This document shows, in pieces, positions 1-6,222 of a stretch of DNA of 12,226 nt. Under the pieces are notes generated by a model, which made no database searches, was not told the origin of the DNA, and was given only the letters and a program-made list of their open reading frames with translations. Numbering within the stretch: the stretch's first letter is position 1; each line of letters starts with the position of its first letter. Where the stretch lies: the NCBI GenBank assembly GCA_964446865.1, contig CAYURD010000113.1, forward strand, positions 1 to 12,226, given 5' to 3'. The DNA comes from Glaciecola sp964446865 (GTDB lineage Bacteria > Pseudomonadota > Gammaproteobacteria > Enterobacterales > Alteromonadaceae). The translations under genes were made by a program, and so were the position numbers.

Positions 1-277
1 GTCCTGTTTTACTCATGTTCTCGATGGCTTCTTGATCGGGAATATAGTCAGAGCCTTTTACGGTGTCATACATGTGCCATTCCCAGTTATCTTCGTGGGA
101 ATTACCTAAGGCAACGGTTATTCCACCTTGAGCAGACACTGTATGAGATCGTGTCGGAAACACCTTTGATAATAAAGCACAAGAGCGTCCTGACTCTGAT
201 ATTTGCAAGGCTGCACGCATACCTGCGCCGCCTGCACCAATAACCACTGCGTCAAATTCATGAACTGGTAAGGTCAT
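1..277 (-). CDS. sdhA: Succinate dehydrogenase flavoprotein subunit, N-terminal part (cut by window edge)
   Basis: This is the N-terminal 92 codons of the FAD subunit of succinate:quinone oxidoreductase (complex II), which oxidises succinate to fumarate on the cytoplasmic face of the inner membrane. The sequence shows a Rossmann FAD-binding start (VVIGAGGAGMRAAL, residues 11-24) and the segment SKVFPTRSHTVSAQGG. In the E. coli enzyme His45 of that segment carries the covalent FAD, and the same histidine is residue 45 here. The start ATG lies one base beyond the sdhD stop codon, with GGGGTG inside the end of sdhD as the likely ribosome site, so translation is probably coupled to sdhD. The gene runs off the left edge. 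sdhB would be expected next but is not in the window. Confidence 0.97.
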   Translation of the reverse strand, partial: MTLPVHEFDAVVIGAGGAGMRAALQISESGRSCALLSKVFPTRSHTVSAQGGITVALGNSHEDNWEWHMYDTVKGSDYIPDQEAIENMSKTG

Positions 278-278
278 A

Positions 279-626
279 TTAAACACCCCATAATACAAAT
301 AAACCTACCGCTACATAAGCGAAGGCAATTAGATTTAAAACAAATTGCAATACAATTCTTAACTTGTGTGCTTTGACGTAGTCAGTCAACACTTGCCATA
401 AACCAATACGGACATGCATTAAGATTGCAACTAAAGTTAACAAGGTAAATGCTTTCATATATATCGACGCAAATAAACCTTGCCATACCTCAAAGGTGAT
501 AACAGGTGTGGCAATAAAGAAGTACACCATGTAAATTGAAAAGGCAGATATTACCGCCGCTGATGCTCGAAGCGTGACATAGTCTTGAATACCGTTGCGC
601 TTCATTGACGCTTGATTAGTTACCAT
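279..626 (-). CDS. sdhD: Succinate dehydrogenase membrane anchor subunit SdhD
   Basis: This is the small membrane anchor of complex II, which with SdhC binds heme b and ubiquinone. The 115-residue product has the same length as E. coli SdhD and three hydrophobic segments (about 18-38, 50-74 and 89-113). The heme-ligand histidine is His71 (in ILMHVRIG) and the quinone-site pair Asp82-Tyr83 is present (QVLTDYVK), all at E. coli numbering. I chose the ATG at 626 because AGGAGT lies six bases upstream and the protein then begins MVTNQAS like its homologues. The frame stays open 12 codons further upstream without such support. The gene overlaps the end of sdhC by 7 bp, as expected for translational coupling. 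Confidence 0.96.
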   Translation of the reverse strand: MVTNQASMKRNGIQDYVTLRASAAVISAFSIYMVYFFIATPVITFEVWQGLFASIYMKAFTLLTLVAILMHVRIGLWQVLTDYVKAHKLRIVLQFVLNLIAFAYVAVGLFVLWGV

Positions 627-994
627 AATACTACTCCTAACACTACTGTGACGACTATCCACAAGGCAATTGCGACATTTGCACTCGTATTACCTGATTG
701 CAACTCTTCCCAGTGCCCCATGTCCATCACCACGTGACGTACGCCGCCAATAAAGTGATACGAAAGAGCTGATAAAGTGCCCAGTGCAATGACATAGCCA
801 AATATGCCATTCATGACATCTTGCACATATGCAAAACCTTGCTCTGAACTCAAAGAAGTGGCCCACGCCCAGACAACAAACAACAGTGCAAAGAACATGG
901 CCACGCCGGTTACTCTGTGCAATATTGATGCTTTGCCTGCCGATGGCAGTTTGATGGTGGTTAAATCTAAATTAACTGGTCTTTGTTTTTTCAC
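620..994 (-). CDS. sdhC: Succinate dehydrogenase cytochrome b556 subunit SdhC
   Basis: This is the large membrane anchor of complex II and the first gene of the leftward sdh operon. The 124-residue protein opens with KKQRPVNLDL, as in E. coli SdhC after its first five residues. It keeps the quinone-site Ser23 and Arg27 (SILHR; E. coli Ser27 and Arg31) and the heme ligand His80 (SYHFIGG; E. coli His84), followed by the conserved GVRHVVMD. There are three membrane segments (about 31-46, 63-84 and 106-123). The start codon is GTG at 994, with only AGG nine bases upstream, so initiation may be weak. No in-frame ATG exists just upstream, so the short extra N-terminus of E. coli SdhC is absent. Confidence 0.95.
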   Translation of the reverse strand: MKKQRPVNLDLTTIKLPSAGKASILHRVTGVAMFFALLFVVWAWATSLSSEQGFAYVQDVMNGIFGYVIALGTLSALSYHFIGGVRHVVMDMGHWEELQSGNTSANVAIALWIVVTVVLGVVLW

Positions 995-1260
995 AATAGC
1001 AAACCTGTTTAGTTGTTTGCGCTTTTGTTCAACCTAGCATTTGATCAACAATGCTTGTTGTTAGCGCAGTTAAGTGTGTATATGTGTTTTGCTCGTCGAT
1101 GAGCGTGTTCTTGTTTTTCCCGGAACAAGAGAAACTTATAAAATGATACTCTCATTTTAGATCTAGGGGATAGCGCAATTTTTTATGTTAGAGTGTAAAC
1201 CCCTATTTTGGGCGCTTTTCACGAGTTTTTAAGTGAACTCATGTAAAGACTTTGTAAAAT

Positions 1261-1283
1261 AAATATTAAGCAAATATTAACAA
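1261..1283 (-). promoter_or_regulatory. Candidate ArcA-type direct-repeat box
   Basis: Two exact copies of AAATATTAA start 11 bp apart (1261-1269 and 1272-1280). On the minus strand this reads GTTAATATTTGCTTA, which matches the ArcA box pattern of GTTA-like repeats with an 11-bp period, the second repeat being CTTA. In E. coli ArcA represses both sdh and gltA when oxygen is low, and this site lies between the same two genes. The assignment is an inference from spacing and context. The AT-rich background makes chance matches likely. Confidence 0.4.
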
Positions 1284-1305
1284 ATAACCCTTTAAATTCA
1301 GCGGG

Positions 1306-1333
1306 TTCGAATATATCAACCCCAGTGTATAAT
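1306..1333 (+). promoter_or_regulatory. Candidate gltA promoter, distal
   Basis: A perfect TATAAT -10 hexamer lies at 1328-1333. The best -35 at 16 bp spacing is TTCGAA (3 of 6 matches), so an activator may be needed. Transcription would start near 1340 and leave a leader of about 310 bases before gltA. The candidate ArcA box ends about 45 bp upstream of the -10. Confidence 0.4.
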
Positions 1334-1367
1334 AGCAATAGATACTTCTATGTTCACACTTTGGTCG

Positions 1368-1381
1368 TAAACAATTGTTTA
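1368..1381. promoter_or_regulatory. Perfect 14-bp palindrome, possible operator
   Basis: TAAACAATTGTTTA is fully self-complementary with no spacer, which suits a dimeric DNA-binding protein better than an RNA hairpin. It sits about 28-41 bp downstream of the predicted distal gltA start site, a position where a bound repressor could block elongation. The protein is not identifiable from this window. Confidence 0.35.
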
Positions 1382-1450
1382 TACGCTAAATTACGTCATG
1401 ATATAAACACTCGTGATAATGAATAGATATTTATCTACTTTGCATTTCAA

Positions 1451-1479
1451 TTGACTTAACCCTTTAATAAGTGAAGAAT
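1451..1479 (+). promoter_or_regulatory. Candidate gltA promoter, proximal
   Basis: TTGACT (1451-1456) and AAGAAT (1474-1479) are spaced by 17 bp, giving 5 of 6 and 4 of 6 consensus matches. Transcription would begin near 1486, inside the left arm of the TATCGGCA/TGCCGATA inverted repeat, so only transcripts from the distal promoter would carry that whole hairpin. Confidence 0.35.
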
Positions 1480-1518
1480 ATCGGCACTTTTTCAAAGTAG
1501 TTGAATTTTCTGCCGATA
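1479..1518 (+). repeat. Inverted repeat in the gltA leader
   Basis: TATCGGCA (1479-1486) and TGCCGATA (1511-1518) are perfect inverted 8-mers separated by 24 bases. A smaller hairpin, ACTTT-TTC-AAAGT (1486-1498), is nested inside. This could fold in the long gltA leader RNA or be a spaced protein site. No known riboswitch class is recognisable. Confidence 0.35.
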
Positions 1519-1649
1519 CACTCGCTAAACTGACCAATACCTATTTACGGTGTTTTTATATTTTTAAAGCGAAGTATTCAGCAAAGAAAATGAACGAAAT
1601 TCACATTTCATCCGTTTAATCGGACACACAAAACTTAGGAGATTCATTC

Positions 1650-2930
1650 ATGTCAAATAAGACCGCCACGCTAAAAGCTGGGGACGTAGAAGTCGACTTA
1701 CCTATTTTGGAAGGTAGTGAAGGACATCCAGTTATCGATATAAGAGCCTTGGGCGCAAACGGTTATTTCACATTTGACCCTGGCTTTATGGCCACTGGTT
1801 CTTGTGAATCTGAGATAACGTTTATAGACGGTGCAAAAGGTATTTTGCTACATCGAGGTTTCTCGATTGAAGACCTTGCCCGTGATGCTACGTATTTAGA
1901 AGTGTGCCACATGTTATTGCATGGAACAGCGCCTAACGCTGAAGAATATAAAGAATTTAAAGAAACAATTACGCGCCATACAATGGTGCATGAACAACTA
2001 AACATGTTCTTCCATGGTTTTAGAAACGACGCACACCCAATGGCAATGTTATGCGGAACAGTCGGCGCACTTTCATCGTTTTATCACAGCGATTTAGACG
2101 TAGCTGACCCAGCGCAGCGCAAGCGTTCAGCACATAGACTTATTGCTAAAATGCCAACGCTTGTCGCAATGTGTTACAAGTACAATGTCGGCCAACCCTT
2201 TGTTTATCCGCGCAACGACTTAAGTTATGCAGCCAACTTCTTAAACATGATGTTTTCGGTACCTGCTGAGGAATACCACATCAGTAAAGCCGTTGAACGT
2301 GCAATGGATAGAATTTTTATTTTGCATGCCGATCACGAACAAAATGCATCGACTTCAACAGTGCGTTTGGCAGGTTCTTCGGGCGCTAACCCATATGCAT
2401 GTATTGCAGCTGGTGTTGCTTCTTTATGGGGGCCTGCTCACGGCGGTGCAAACGAAGCATGTTTGCAAATGCTTGAAGAGATTGGCACAGTCGATAGAAT
2501 TCCTGAGTTTATTGCACGCGCAAAAGACAAAAATGACTCCTTCCGCTTAATGGGCTTTGGCCATCGTGTCTATAAAAACCACGATCCACGAGCGACTGTT
2601 ATGCGTGAAAGCTGCCATGAAGTGCTATCTGAATTAAACGTTAAAAATCCATTACTTGAAGTGGCGATGGAGCTTGAGCGTATCGCGCTTAGCGACCCAT
2701 ATTTTGCAGAGAAAAAACTATTCCCAAATGTGGATTTCTATTCAGGTATTGTGCTTAGCGCAATCGGCATTCCAACCAACATGTTTACGTGTATTTTTGC
2801 CTTGGCAAGAACAGTAGGCTGGATATCGCATTGGCATGAAATGCTAAGCCAACCAGGACAGAAAATTGGTCGTCCTCGCCAGTTATATACGGGTGAAAGT
2901 AAGCGAGATTACACACCAATTAAACGTTAA
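1650..2930 (+). CDS. gltA: Citrate synthase, type II (hexameric, NADH-regulated class)
   Basis: This enzyme condenses acetyl-CoA with oxaloacetate to citrate, the entry step of the TCA cycle, in the cytoplasm. The product has 426 residues (E. coli 427) and aligns almost without gaps. The catalytic triad is at E. coli numbering: His264 (GPAHGG), His305 (GFGHRVY) and Asp362 (NVDFYSG). Residues of the allosteric NADH site in the E. coli enzyme are kept (His110, Tyr145, Arg163, Lys167), but Cys206 is replaced by alanine (SVPAEEY). AGGAGA lies seven bases before the ATG. The gene diverges from sdhCDA, which supports shared control by carbon and oxygen status, and ends at a strong terminator. Confidence 0.98.
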   Translation: MSNKTATLKAGDVEVDLPILEGSEGHPVIDIRALGANGYFTFDPGFMATGSCESEITFIDGAKGILLHRGFSIEDLARDATYLEVCHMLLHGTAPNAEEYKEFKETITRHTMVHEQLNMFFHGFRNDAHPMAMLCGTVGALSSFYHSDLDVADPAQRKRSAHRLIAKMPTLVAMCYKYNVGQPFVYPRNDLSYAANFLNMMFSVPAEEYHISKAVERAMDRIFILHADHEQNASTSTVRLAGSSGANPYACIAAGVASLWGPAHGGANEACLQMLEEIGTVDRIPEFIARAKDKNDSFRLMGFGHRVYKNHDPRATVMRESCHEVLSELNVKNPLLEVAMELERIALSDPYFAEKKLFPNVDFYSGIVLSAIGIPTNMFTCIFALARTVGWISHWHEMLSQPGQKIGRPRQLYTGESKRDYTPIKR

Positions 2931-2945
2931 ACTTTTTTAATGTGT

Positions 2946-2973
2946 AAAAATGGCGCTTTTTAGCGCTATTTTT
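2946..2973 (+). terminator. Intrinsic terminator of gltA
   Basis: An 11-bp stem (AAAAATGGCGC with GCGCTATTTTT, one G-T wobble) closes a six-base loop 15 bases after the gltA stop. It ends in a run of T, giving a classical rho-independent terminator. The A-run on the other side would let it work in reverse too. Confidence 0.85.
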
Positions 2974-3079
2974 GTTTGTATAGCTTATCCGTTTAAGCGA
3001 ACTTTTTCGTTTTACTTTCGTAAACTTACATATTAAGAGCAATAAATCTCACACCGCAACCGTGACTGAGCGCTAAATC

Positions 3080-3496
3080 ATGCAAAGAAATGCAAAAATA
3101 TTAGGCTACGCAGGGCTTCTACCCTTTATTGGTTTGCCCATCCTGATCATCATTGGGCAACTCGAATACTACCAAGGCTATTTATATTTTATCCAGTATT
3201 CAGCCATTATTCTTTCATTTTTTGGCGGTATTCATTGGTTAGATGCGCTGCAAAATAGACGAAGTGACCATCAATTATATGTTGCTATGCTGCCAAGCAT
3301 TATTGCATGGCTTTCGTTGATATTCTTAAGCGGCAATGCTTTACTTAGCACCTTATCTGTCGCCTATATTGGCATATTAATGTACGACAAATATGTATTA
3401 GCATTAGAAAAGGATATTTTGATTGACTATACGTTTTTGCGTGTCGTGTTGACGACTATTGTTGTGATTTCGCATTTGGTTATGGCTTATTTGTAA
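3080..3496 (+). CDS. DUF3429 family small inner-membrane protein
   Basis: This is a 138-residue hydrophobic protein of unknown function. It resembles the DUF3429 family: an opening LGYAGLLPFIGLP, a central YSAIILSFFGGIHW, then LPSIIAWLSLIF and a late YDKY segment. About five membrane helices can be drawn (residues 9-26, 35-53, 68-84, 86-102 and 118-137). The charged loop DALQNRRSDHQ lies after the second helix. The ribosome site is poor (GAG about ten bases before the ATG), so expression may be low. It follows the gltA terminator and converges on the phosphomannomutase gene, so it is probably a single-gene unit. The family call is from recalled motif pattern. No substrate or partner can be named. 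Confidence 0.75.
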   Translation: MQRNAKILGYAGLLPFIGLPILIIIGQLEYYQGYLYFIQYSAIILSFFGGIHWLDALQNRRSDHQLYVAMLPSIIAWLSLIFLSGNALLSTLSVAYIGILMYDKYVLALEKDILIDYTFLRVVLTTIVVISHLVMAYL

Positions 3497-3547
3497 TGCA
3501 AGACAAACGCCATTCTGGCTAAGGCCAAATACTGATCGCTTAAGACT

Positions 3548-3690
3548 TCCTCGTCATCCTCGCGAAGGCGGGGACCTGGCTGATGTTATTGCAAAACTCG
3601 ACAAAACAAACACTTAGCCAAGATCGATTAGTTCCAATGGGGTTCCCGCCTTCGCGGGAATGACGGGGTTTTGTCCAGAATGACGAGGGA
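3548..3690. repeat. REP-like inverted doublet of palindromic repeats
   Basis: Two 25-bp copies lie in inverted orientation, at 3552-3576 and 3641-3665, matching at 22 of 25 positions. Each contains a short internal palindrome, CGCGAAGGCG in the left copy and CCCGCCTTCGCGGG in the right. A third, partial copy of the outer CTCGTCATTC part lies at 3678-3688. About 64 bp of unique sequence separate the two main copies. The sequence type CGTCATTCCCGCGAAGGCGGG is a familiar dispersed intergenic repeat in many proteobacteria. The doublet resembles BIME elements mobilised by REP-associated (RAYT) transposases. It lies between two convergent gene ends, a typical REP position. No transposase gene is present here. 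Confidence 0.75.
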
Positions 3691-3700
3691 ATAGTGTGGA

Positions 3701-5155
3701 CTACGCCTTAATCAAAGCTTCCAACTCAGCCGTTTTTTCTTTCATAAGCCCATAGTCTTCCCTGCTTTCAACATTCAAGCGTATCACAGGCTCTGTATTT
3801 GATTTACGCAAGTTAAAACGCCACGCACCAAACTCCATGCCTATGCCATCGGTTTTATCGATATGCTCTGCGAGCGGCTGATAATGATCGATGATCTTTT
3901 TAATGGTGGTACCAGCATCTTGCACGGTATAGTTAATTTCACCTGATGAAGGAAACTTTGCAATGCGTTCTTTTACCATCGACGAGAGAGGCTGTTTTGT
4001 TTTGCATAAGAGTTCGGCTATTAATAACCACGGTATCATTCCTGAATCACAATAAGCAAAATCTCTAAAATAATGATGAGCGCTCATTTCGCCGCCATAT
4101 ACCGCATCTTCTTTTCGCATACGCTCTTTAATAAACGCATGACCAGTTTTTGACTTAATTGGTTTACCGCCCGCTGATTTAACAATATCCTCTGTATTCC
4201 AAAATACCCGTGGATCATAGATTATTTTAGCCCCTTTATTTTTGTCTAAAAACGCTTGAGCAAGCAGCCCAACAATATAATAGCCTTCTATAAACTCACC
4301 GTTTTCATCAAACAAAAAACATCTATCAAAATCACCATCCCAAGCAATACCCATATCTGCATCATTATCAATCACCGCTTTAGCGGTGTCAGCTCTGTTT
4401 TCTGGCAATAAGGGATTAGGGATACCATTTGGAAAATCGCCATCTGCTTGATGATGCACTTTAATAAATTCAACAGGTACGTTTTGATGTCTAAAAAATA
4501 GTTCAATCGCATCTACAATATGCCCTGCACTGCCATTACCTGAGTTCACAACGAGTTTTAGAGGTGTAAAAGATGACACATCAATGTATTCATTTAAATG
4601 CAATACATAGTCATTAACGCAGCTGGTTCGCTCATATTGCTTAGTGGTTAATAATATTGCTTCTTTGACCGAATGCGCGCCTGAAATAAAGTCTTCATCA
4701 GACACTCGAGTATGCGCAGAATAATGCATTAGTTGCTCTTCAACCACAACCTCATTATAACTCTCAGCTAGTGTTCTGATCGCATTTAACCCTGTATCAC
4801 CACTAATTGGCACTGAACCCGCCTTAACCATTTTCATACCATTGTAGTTGATTGGGTTGTGACTAGCGGTAACTTCTATGCCACCATCCACGCCTAAGTG
4901 TTTGGTAGCAAAATAAATTTCCTCGGTGCCCGCCGCACCTATGTCAAACACCTTAGCCCCGCCGTCAATAATACCTGCGCTTAGTGCCAATTTAAGAGGC
5001 AGCGAAGTTTTTCGGGCATCAGACCCTAAAACAACCGTTTTTGCTTGTAAGTTTTCTGCAAATGCTTTGCCTATTCTGTATGCAGTACTTTCGTTCAGCT
5101 GAGTAATTAATTCACCTCTGATGTCGTAGGCTTTAAAACAAGTGATAGCAGTCAT
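3701..5155 (-). CDS. cpsG: Phosphomannomutase (CpsG/ManB type)
   Basis: This cytoplasmic enzyme interconverts mannose-6-phosphate and mannose-1-phosphate, feeding GDP-mannose for surface polysaccharides. It is a four-domain alpha-D-phosphohexomutase. The phosphoserine loop TASHNP has catalytic Ser98, the magnesium loop DGDFDR is at 273-278, the sugar-binding loop GGEMSAHHYF is at 354-363, and the C-terminal phosphate loop RKSNTEPVIRL is at 450-460. It matches E. coli CpsG closely along its length. At 484 residues it is about 28 longer than E. coli CpsG (456), with the extra sequence mainly around 140-185. No capsule or GDP-mannose genes are adjacent, so it is encoded alone. The ribosome site is weak. 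The symbol manB is used for the same family. Confidence 0.95.
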   Translation of the reverse strand: MTAITCFKAYDIRGELITQLNESTAYRIGKAFAENLQAKTVVLGSDARKTSLPLKLALSAGIIDGGAKVFDIGAAGTEEIYFATKHLGVDGGIEVTASHNPINYNGMKMVKAGSVPISGDTGLNAIRTLAESYNEVVVEEQLMHYSAHTRVSDEDFISGAHSVKEAILLTTKQYERTSCVNDYVLHLNEYIDVSSFTPLKLVVNSGNGSAGHIVDAIELFFRHQNVPVEFIKVHHQADGDFPNGIPNPLLPENRADTAKAVIDNDADMGIAWDGDFDRCFLFDENGEFIEGYYIVGLLAQAFLDKNKGAKIIYDPRVFWNTEDIVKSAGGKPIKSKTGHAFIKERMRKEDAVYGGEMSAHHYFRDFAYCDSGMIPWLLIAELLCKTKQPLSSMVKERIAKFPSSGEINYTVQDAGTTIKKIIDHYQPLAEHIDKTDGIGMEFGAWRFNLRKSNTEPVIRLNVESREDYGLMKEKTAELEALIKA

Positions 5156-5191
5156 AAGTTATTTCTTAATTAATGAGAGTATTTGCTCGAC

Positions 5192-5220
5192 ATACTAAAA
5201 AAGTTACACGCAGGTTGCAA
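5192..5220 (-). promoter_or_regulatory. Candidate phosphomannomutase promoter
   Basis: Read leftward, TTGCAA (5215-5220) and TAGTAT (5192-5197) are spaced by exactly 17 bp, each matching 4 of 6 consensus bases. The site is 37 bp upstream of the phosphomannomutase ATG and downstream of the pirin terminator, which fits an independent transcript. Confidence 0.35.
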
Positions 5221-5271
5221 ACCTAATTCATCAATAATAAGTGATAAATGAAAAAACATATCAAAAGCAAT

Positions 5272-5302
5272 AAAAAAGGCACTAATCGCAGTGCCTTTTT
5301 TT
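5272..5302 (-). terminator. Intrinsic terminator after the pirin gene
   Basis: A 12-bp perfect stem (AAAAAAGGCACT with AGTGCCTTTTTT, six of the pairs G/C-rich core plus A-T) closes a six-base loop AATCGC. It is flanked by A- and T-runs on both sides. It lies 18 bp beyond the pirin stop codon and separates pirin from phosphomannomutase, which is on the same strand. Confidence 0.85.
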
Positions 5303-5312
5303 AACATTGATA

Positions 5313-5330
5313 GACCGCCTTCACGCGGTC
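5313..5330 (-). repeat. GC-rich hairpin spanning the pirin stop codon
   Basis: GACCGC (5313-5318) and GCGGTC (5325-5330) form a perfect six-base inverted repeat around CTTCAC, and the pirin TGA (5321-5323) lies in the loop. Its core CCGCCTTC is shared with the palindrome of the REP-like doublet at 3641-3665, so it may be a decayed relative. Confidence 0.45.
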
Positions 5331-6166
5331 AATTTGTTAGATTGGAAGTCTTCAATTGCTTGATTAATTTCATCCATAGTATTCATTACAAATGGACCAT
5401 ATTGCGCCACTGGTTCGCCAATCGGTTTACCCGATACAAATATCAACTTAGCATCTCCATCGCTTGAAATTACGATATTGTTAGATAAATCTAAAACCGC
5501 TAATTGACCTTTTTGTAGCGCCTTGTCTTCAAGCGTAATCTCGCCCTCATAAACATACACAAAGGCATTATGACTCGGTTCAGTTGCCAGAGTCATAGTA
5601 TCGTTTCCCGTAAGATGCACATCGTAAAACTGCGGCGAGACGGCTTGCGTCGTTACTGCGCCCTTTACCTTATTCACTTCACCAGCTAATACCCGCAATA
5701 TGGATTGCTCACCCACTTTAAGCTCATTAATATCTTCACTTTTAATATCTTGATAAGCTGGAGCCGACATTTTTTCACTCGCCGGCAAATTCACCCATAA
5801 TTGAAATCCGCGCATTTTGCCTTCAGTTTGTTTTGGCATTTCTTCGTGTATGATCCCTCTACCGGCGTTCATCCATTGCAAACCACCATCCTCAATAACA
5901 CCTTCGTTGCCCACCGAGTCTTTGTGTCCCATTTTGCCAGTTAGCATATAAGTCACCGTTTGAAAGCCTCGATGTGGATGTGCAGGAAAGCCTGCAATGT
6001 AATCATCTGCGTCTTCAGAGCCAAATTCATCAAGCATCAGAAATGGGTCCAAGCGTTTAAGCAAAGGCTGACCCAATACGCGCTTTAGTTTAACGCCCGC
6101 GCCATCAGATGAGGGCATCCCCTGAACTACTTGCTTTACGCTCGTTCTATTAACTGTTGTATTCAT
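5321..6166 (-). CDS. Pirin family protein (cupin, possible quercetin 2,3-dioxygenase)
   Basis: This is a bicupin protein of the pirin family. Some members cleave flavonols such as quercetin, and others act as metal-dependent regulators. The N-terminal cupin keeps all four metal ligands: His63 and His65 (PAHPHRGFQTVTYML), then His107 and Glu109 (NAGRGIIHEEMP), with the spacing of human pirin. The C-terminal cupin holds ISSDGDAKLIFVSGKPIGEPV, where the conserved GEP motif is visible. I chose the ATG at 6166, giving 281 residues, because GAGGAGAAG lies just upstream. The frame is open 11 codons further but without that support. It lies 56 bp after the glutathionyl-hydroquinone reductase gene and is probably co-transcribed. 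The substrate is not determinable from sequence. Confidence 0.92.
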   Translation of the reverse strand: MNTTVNRTSVKQVVQGMPSSDGAGVKLKRVLGQPLLKRLDPFLMLDEFGSEDADDYIAGFPAHPHRGFQTVTYMLTGKMGHKDSVGNEGVIEDGGLQWMNAGRGIIHEEMPKQTEGKMRGFQLWVNLPASEKMSAPAYQDIKSEDINELKVGEQSILRVLAGEVNKVKGAVTTQAVSPQFYDVHLTGNDTMTLATEPSHNAFVYVYEGEITLEDKALQKGQLAVLDLSNNIVISSDGDAKLIFVSGKPIGEPVAQYGPFVMNTMDEINQAIEDFQSNKLTA

Positions 6167-6222
6167 ATATCTTCTCCTCATTTGCCCCACAAGCCGCACT
6201 TCAGACTTTTAGCTTACACACA

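Larger units (their letters stand above)
995..1649. promoter_or_regulatory. Divergent control region between sdhC and gltA (655 bp, no gene)
   Basis: This gene-free interval must hold the promoters of both the leftward sdh operon and rightward gltA. The part nearest sdhC (1037-1130) has several potential hairpins, the middle an AT-rich pair of 11-bp-spaced repeats (1261-1283), and the gltA side two candidate promoters, a 14-bp palindrome and a long-range hairpin. A short rightward open frame lies mostly inside sdhC and has no family resemblance, so I do not call it a gene. I did not find a convincing -35/-10 pair for sdh. The 11-mer TAACCCTTTAA occurs twice (1285-1295 and 1457-1467). Confidence 0.8.

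Noticed and set aside
804..1037. Rightward open frame of 77 codons overlapping sdhC
   Set aside because: It lies mostly antisense to sdhC, has no ribosome site or family resemblance, and is cysteine-rich in the way antisense frames often are.
1038..1260. A standard promoter for the sdh operon
   Set aside because: TTTACA at 1194-1199 and TAAAAT at 1154-1159 on the minus strand look like separate hexamers, but no pair has acceptable 16-18 bp spacing.
2293..2550. Second rightward frame inside gltA
   Set aside because: It is fully contained in a gene with a perfect family match, and its composition looks like an out-of-frame translation.
3552..3665. Inverted doublet as an insertion sequence or tRNA remnant
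   Set aside because: There is no transposase frame or cloverleaf, and the arms with internal palindromes fit a REP-type repeat better.
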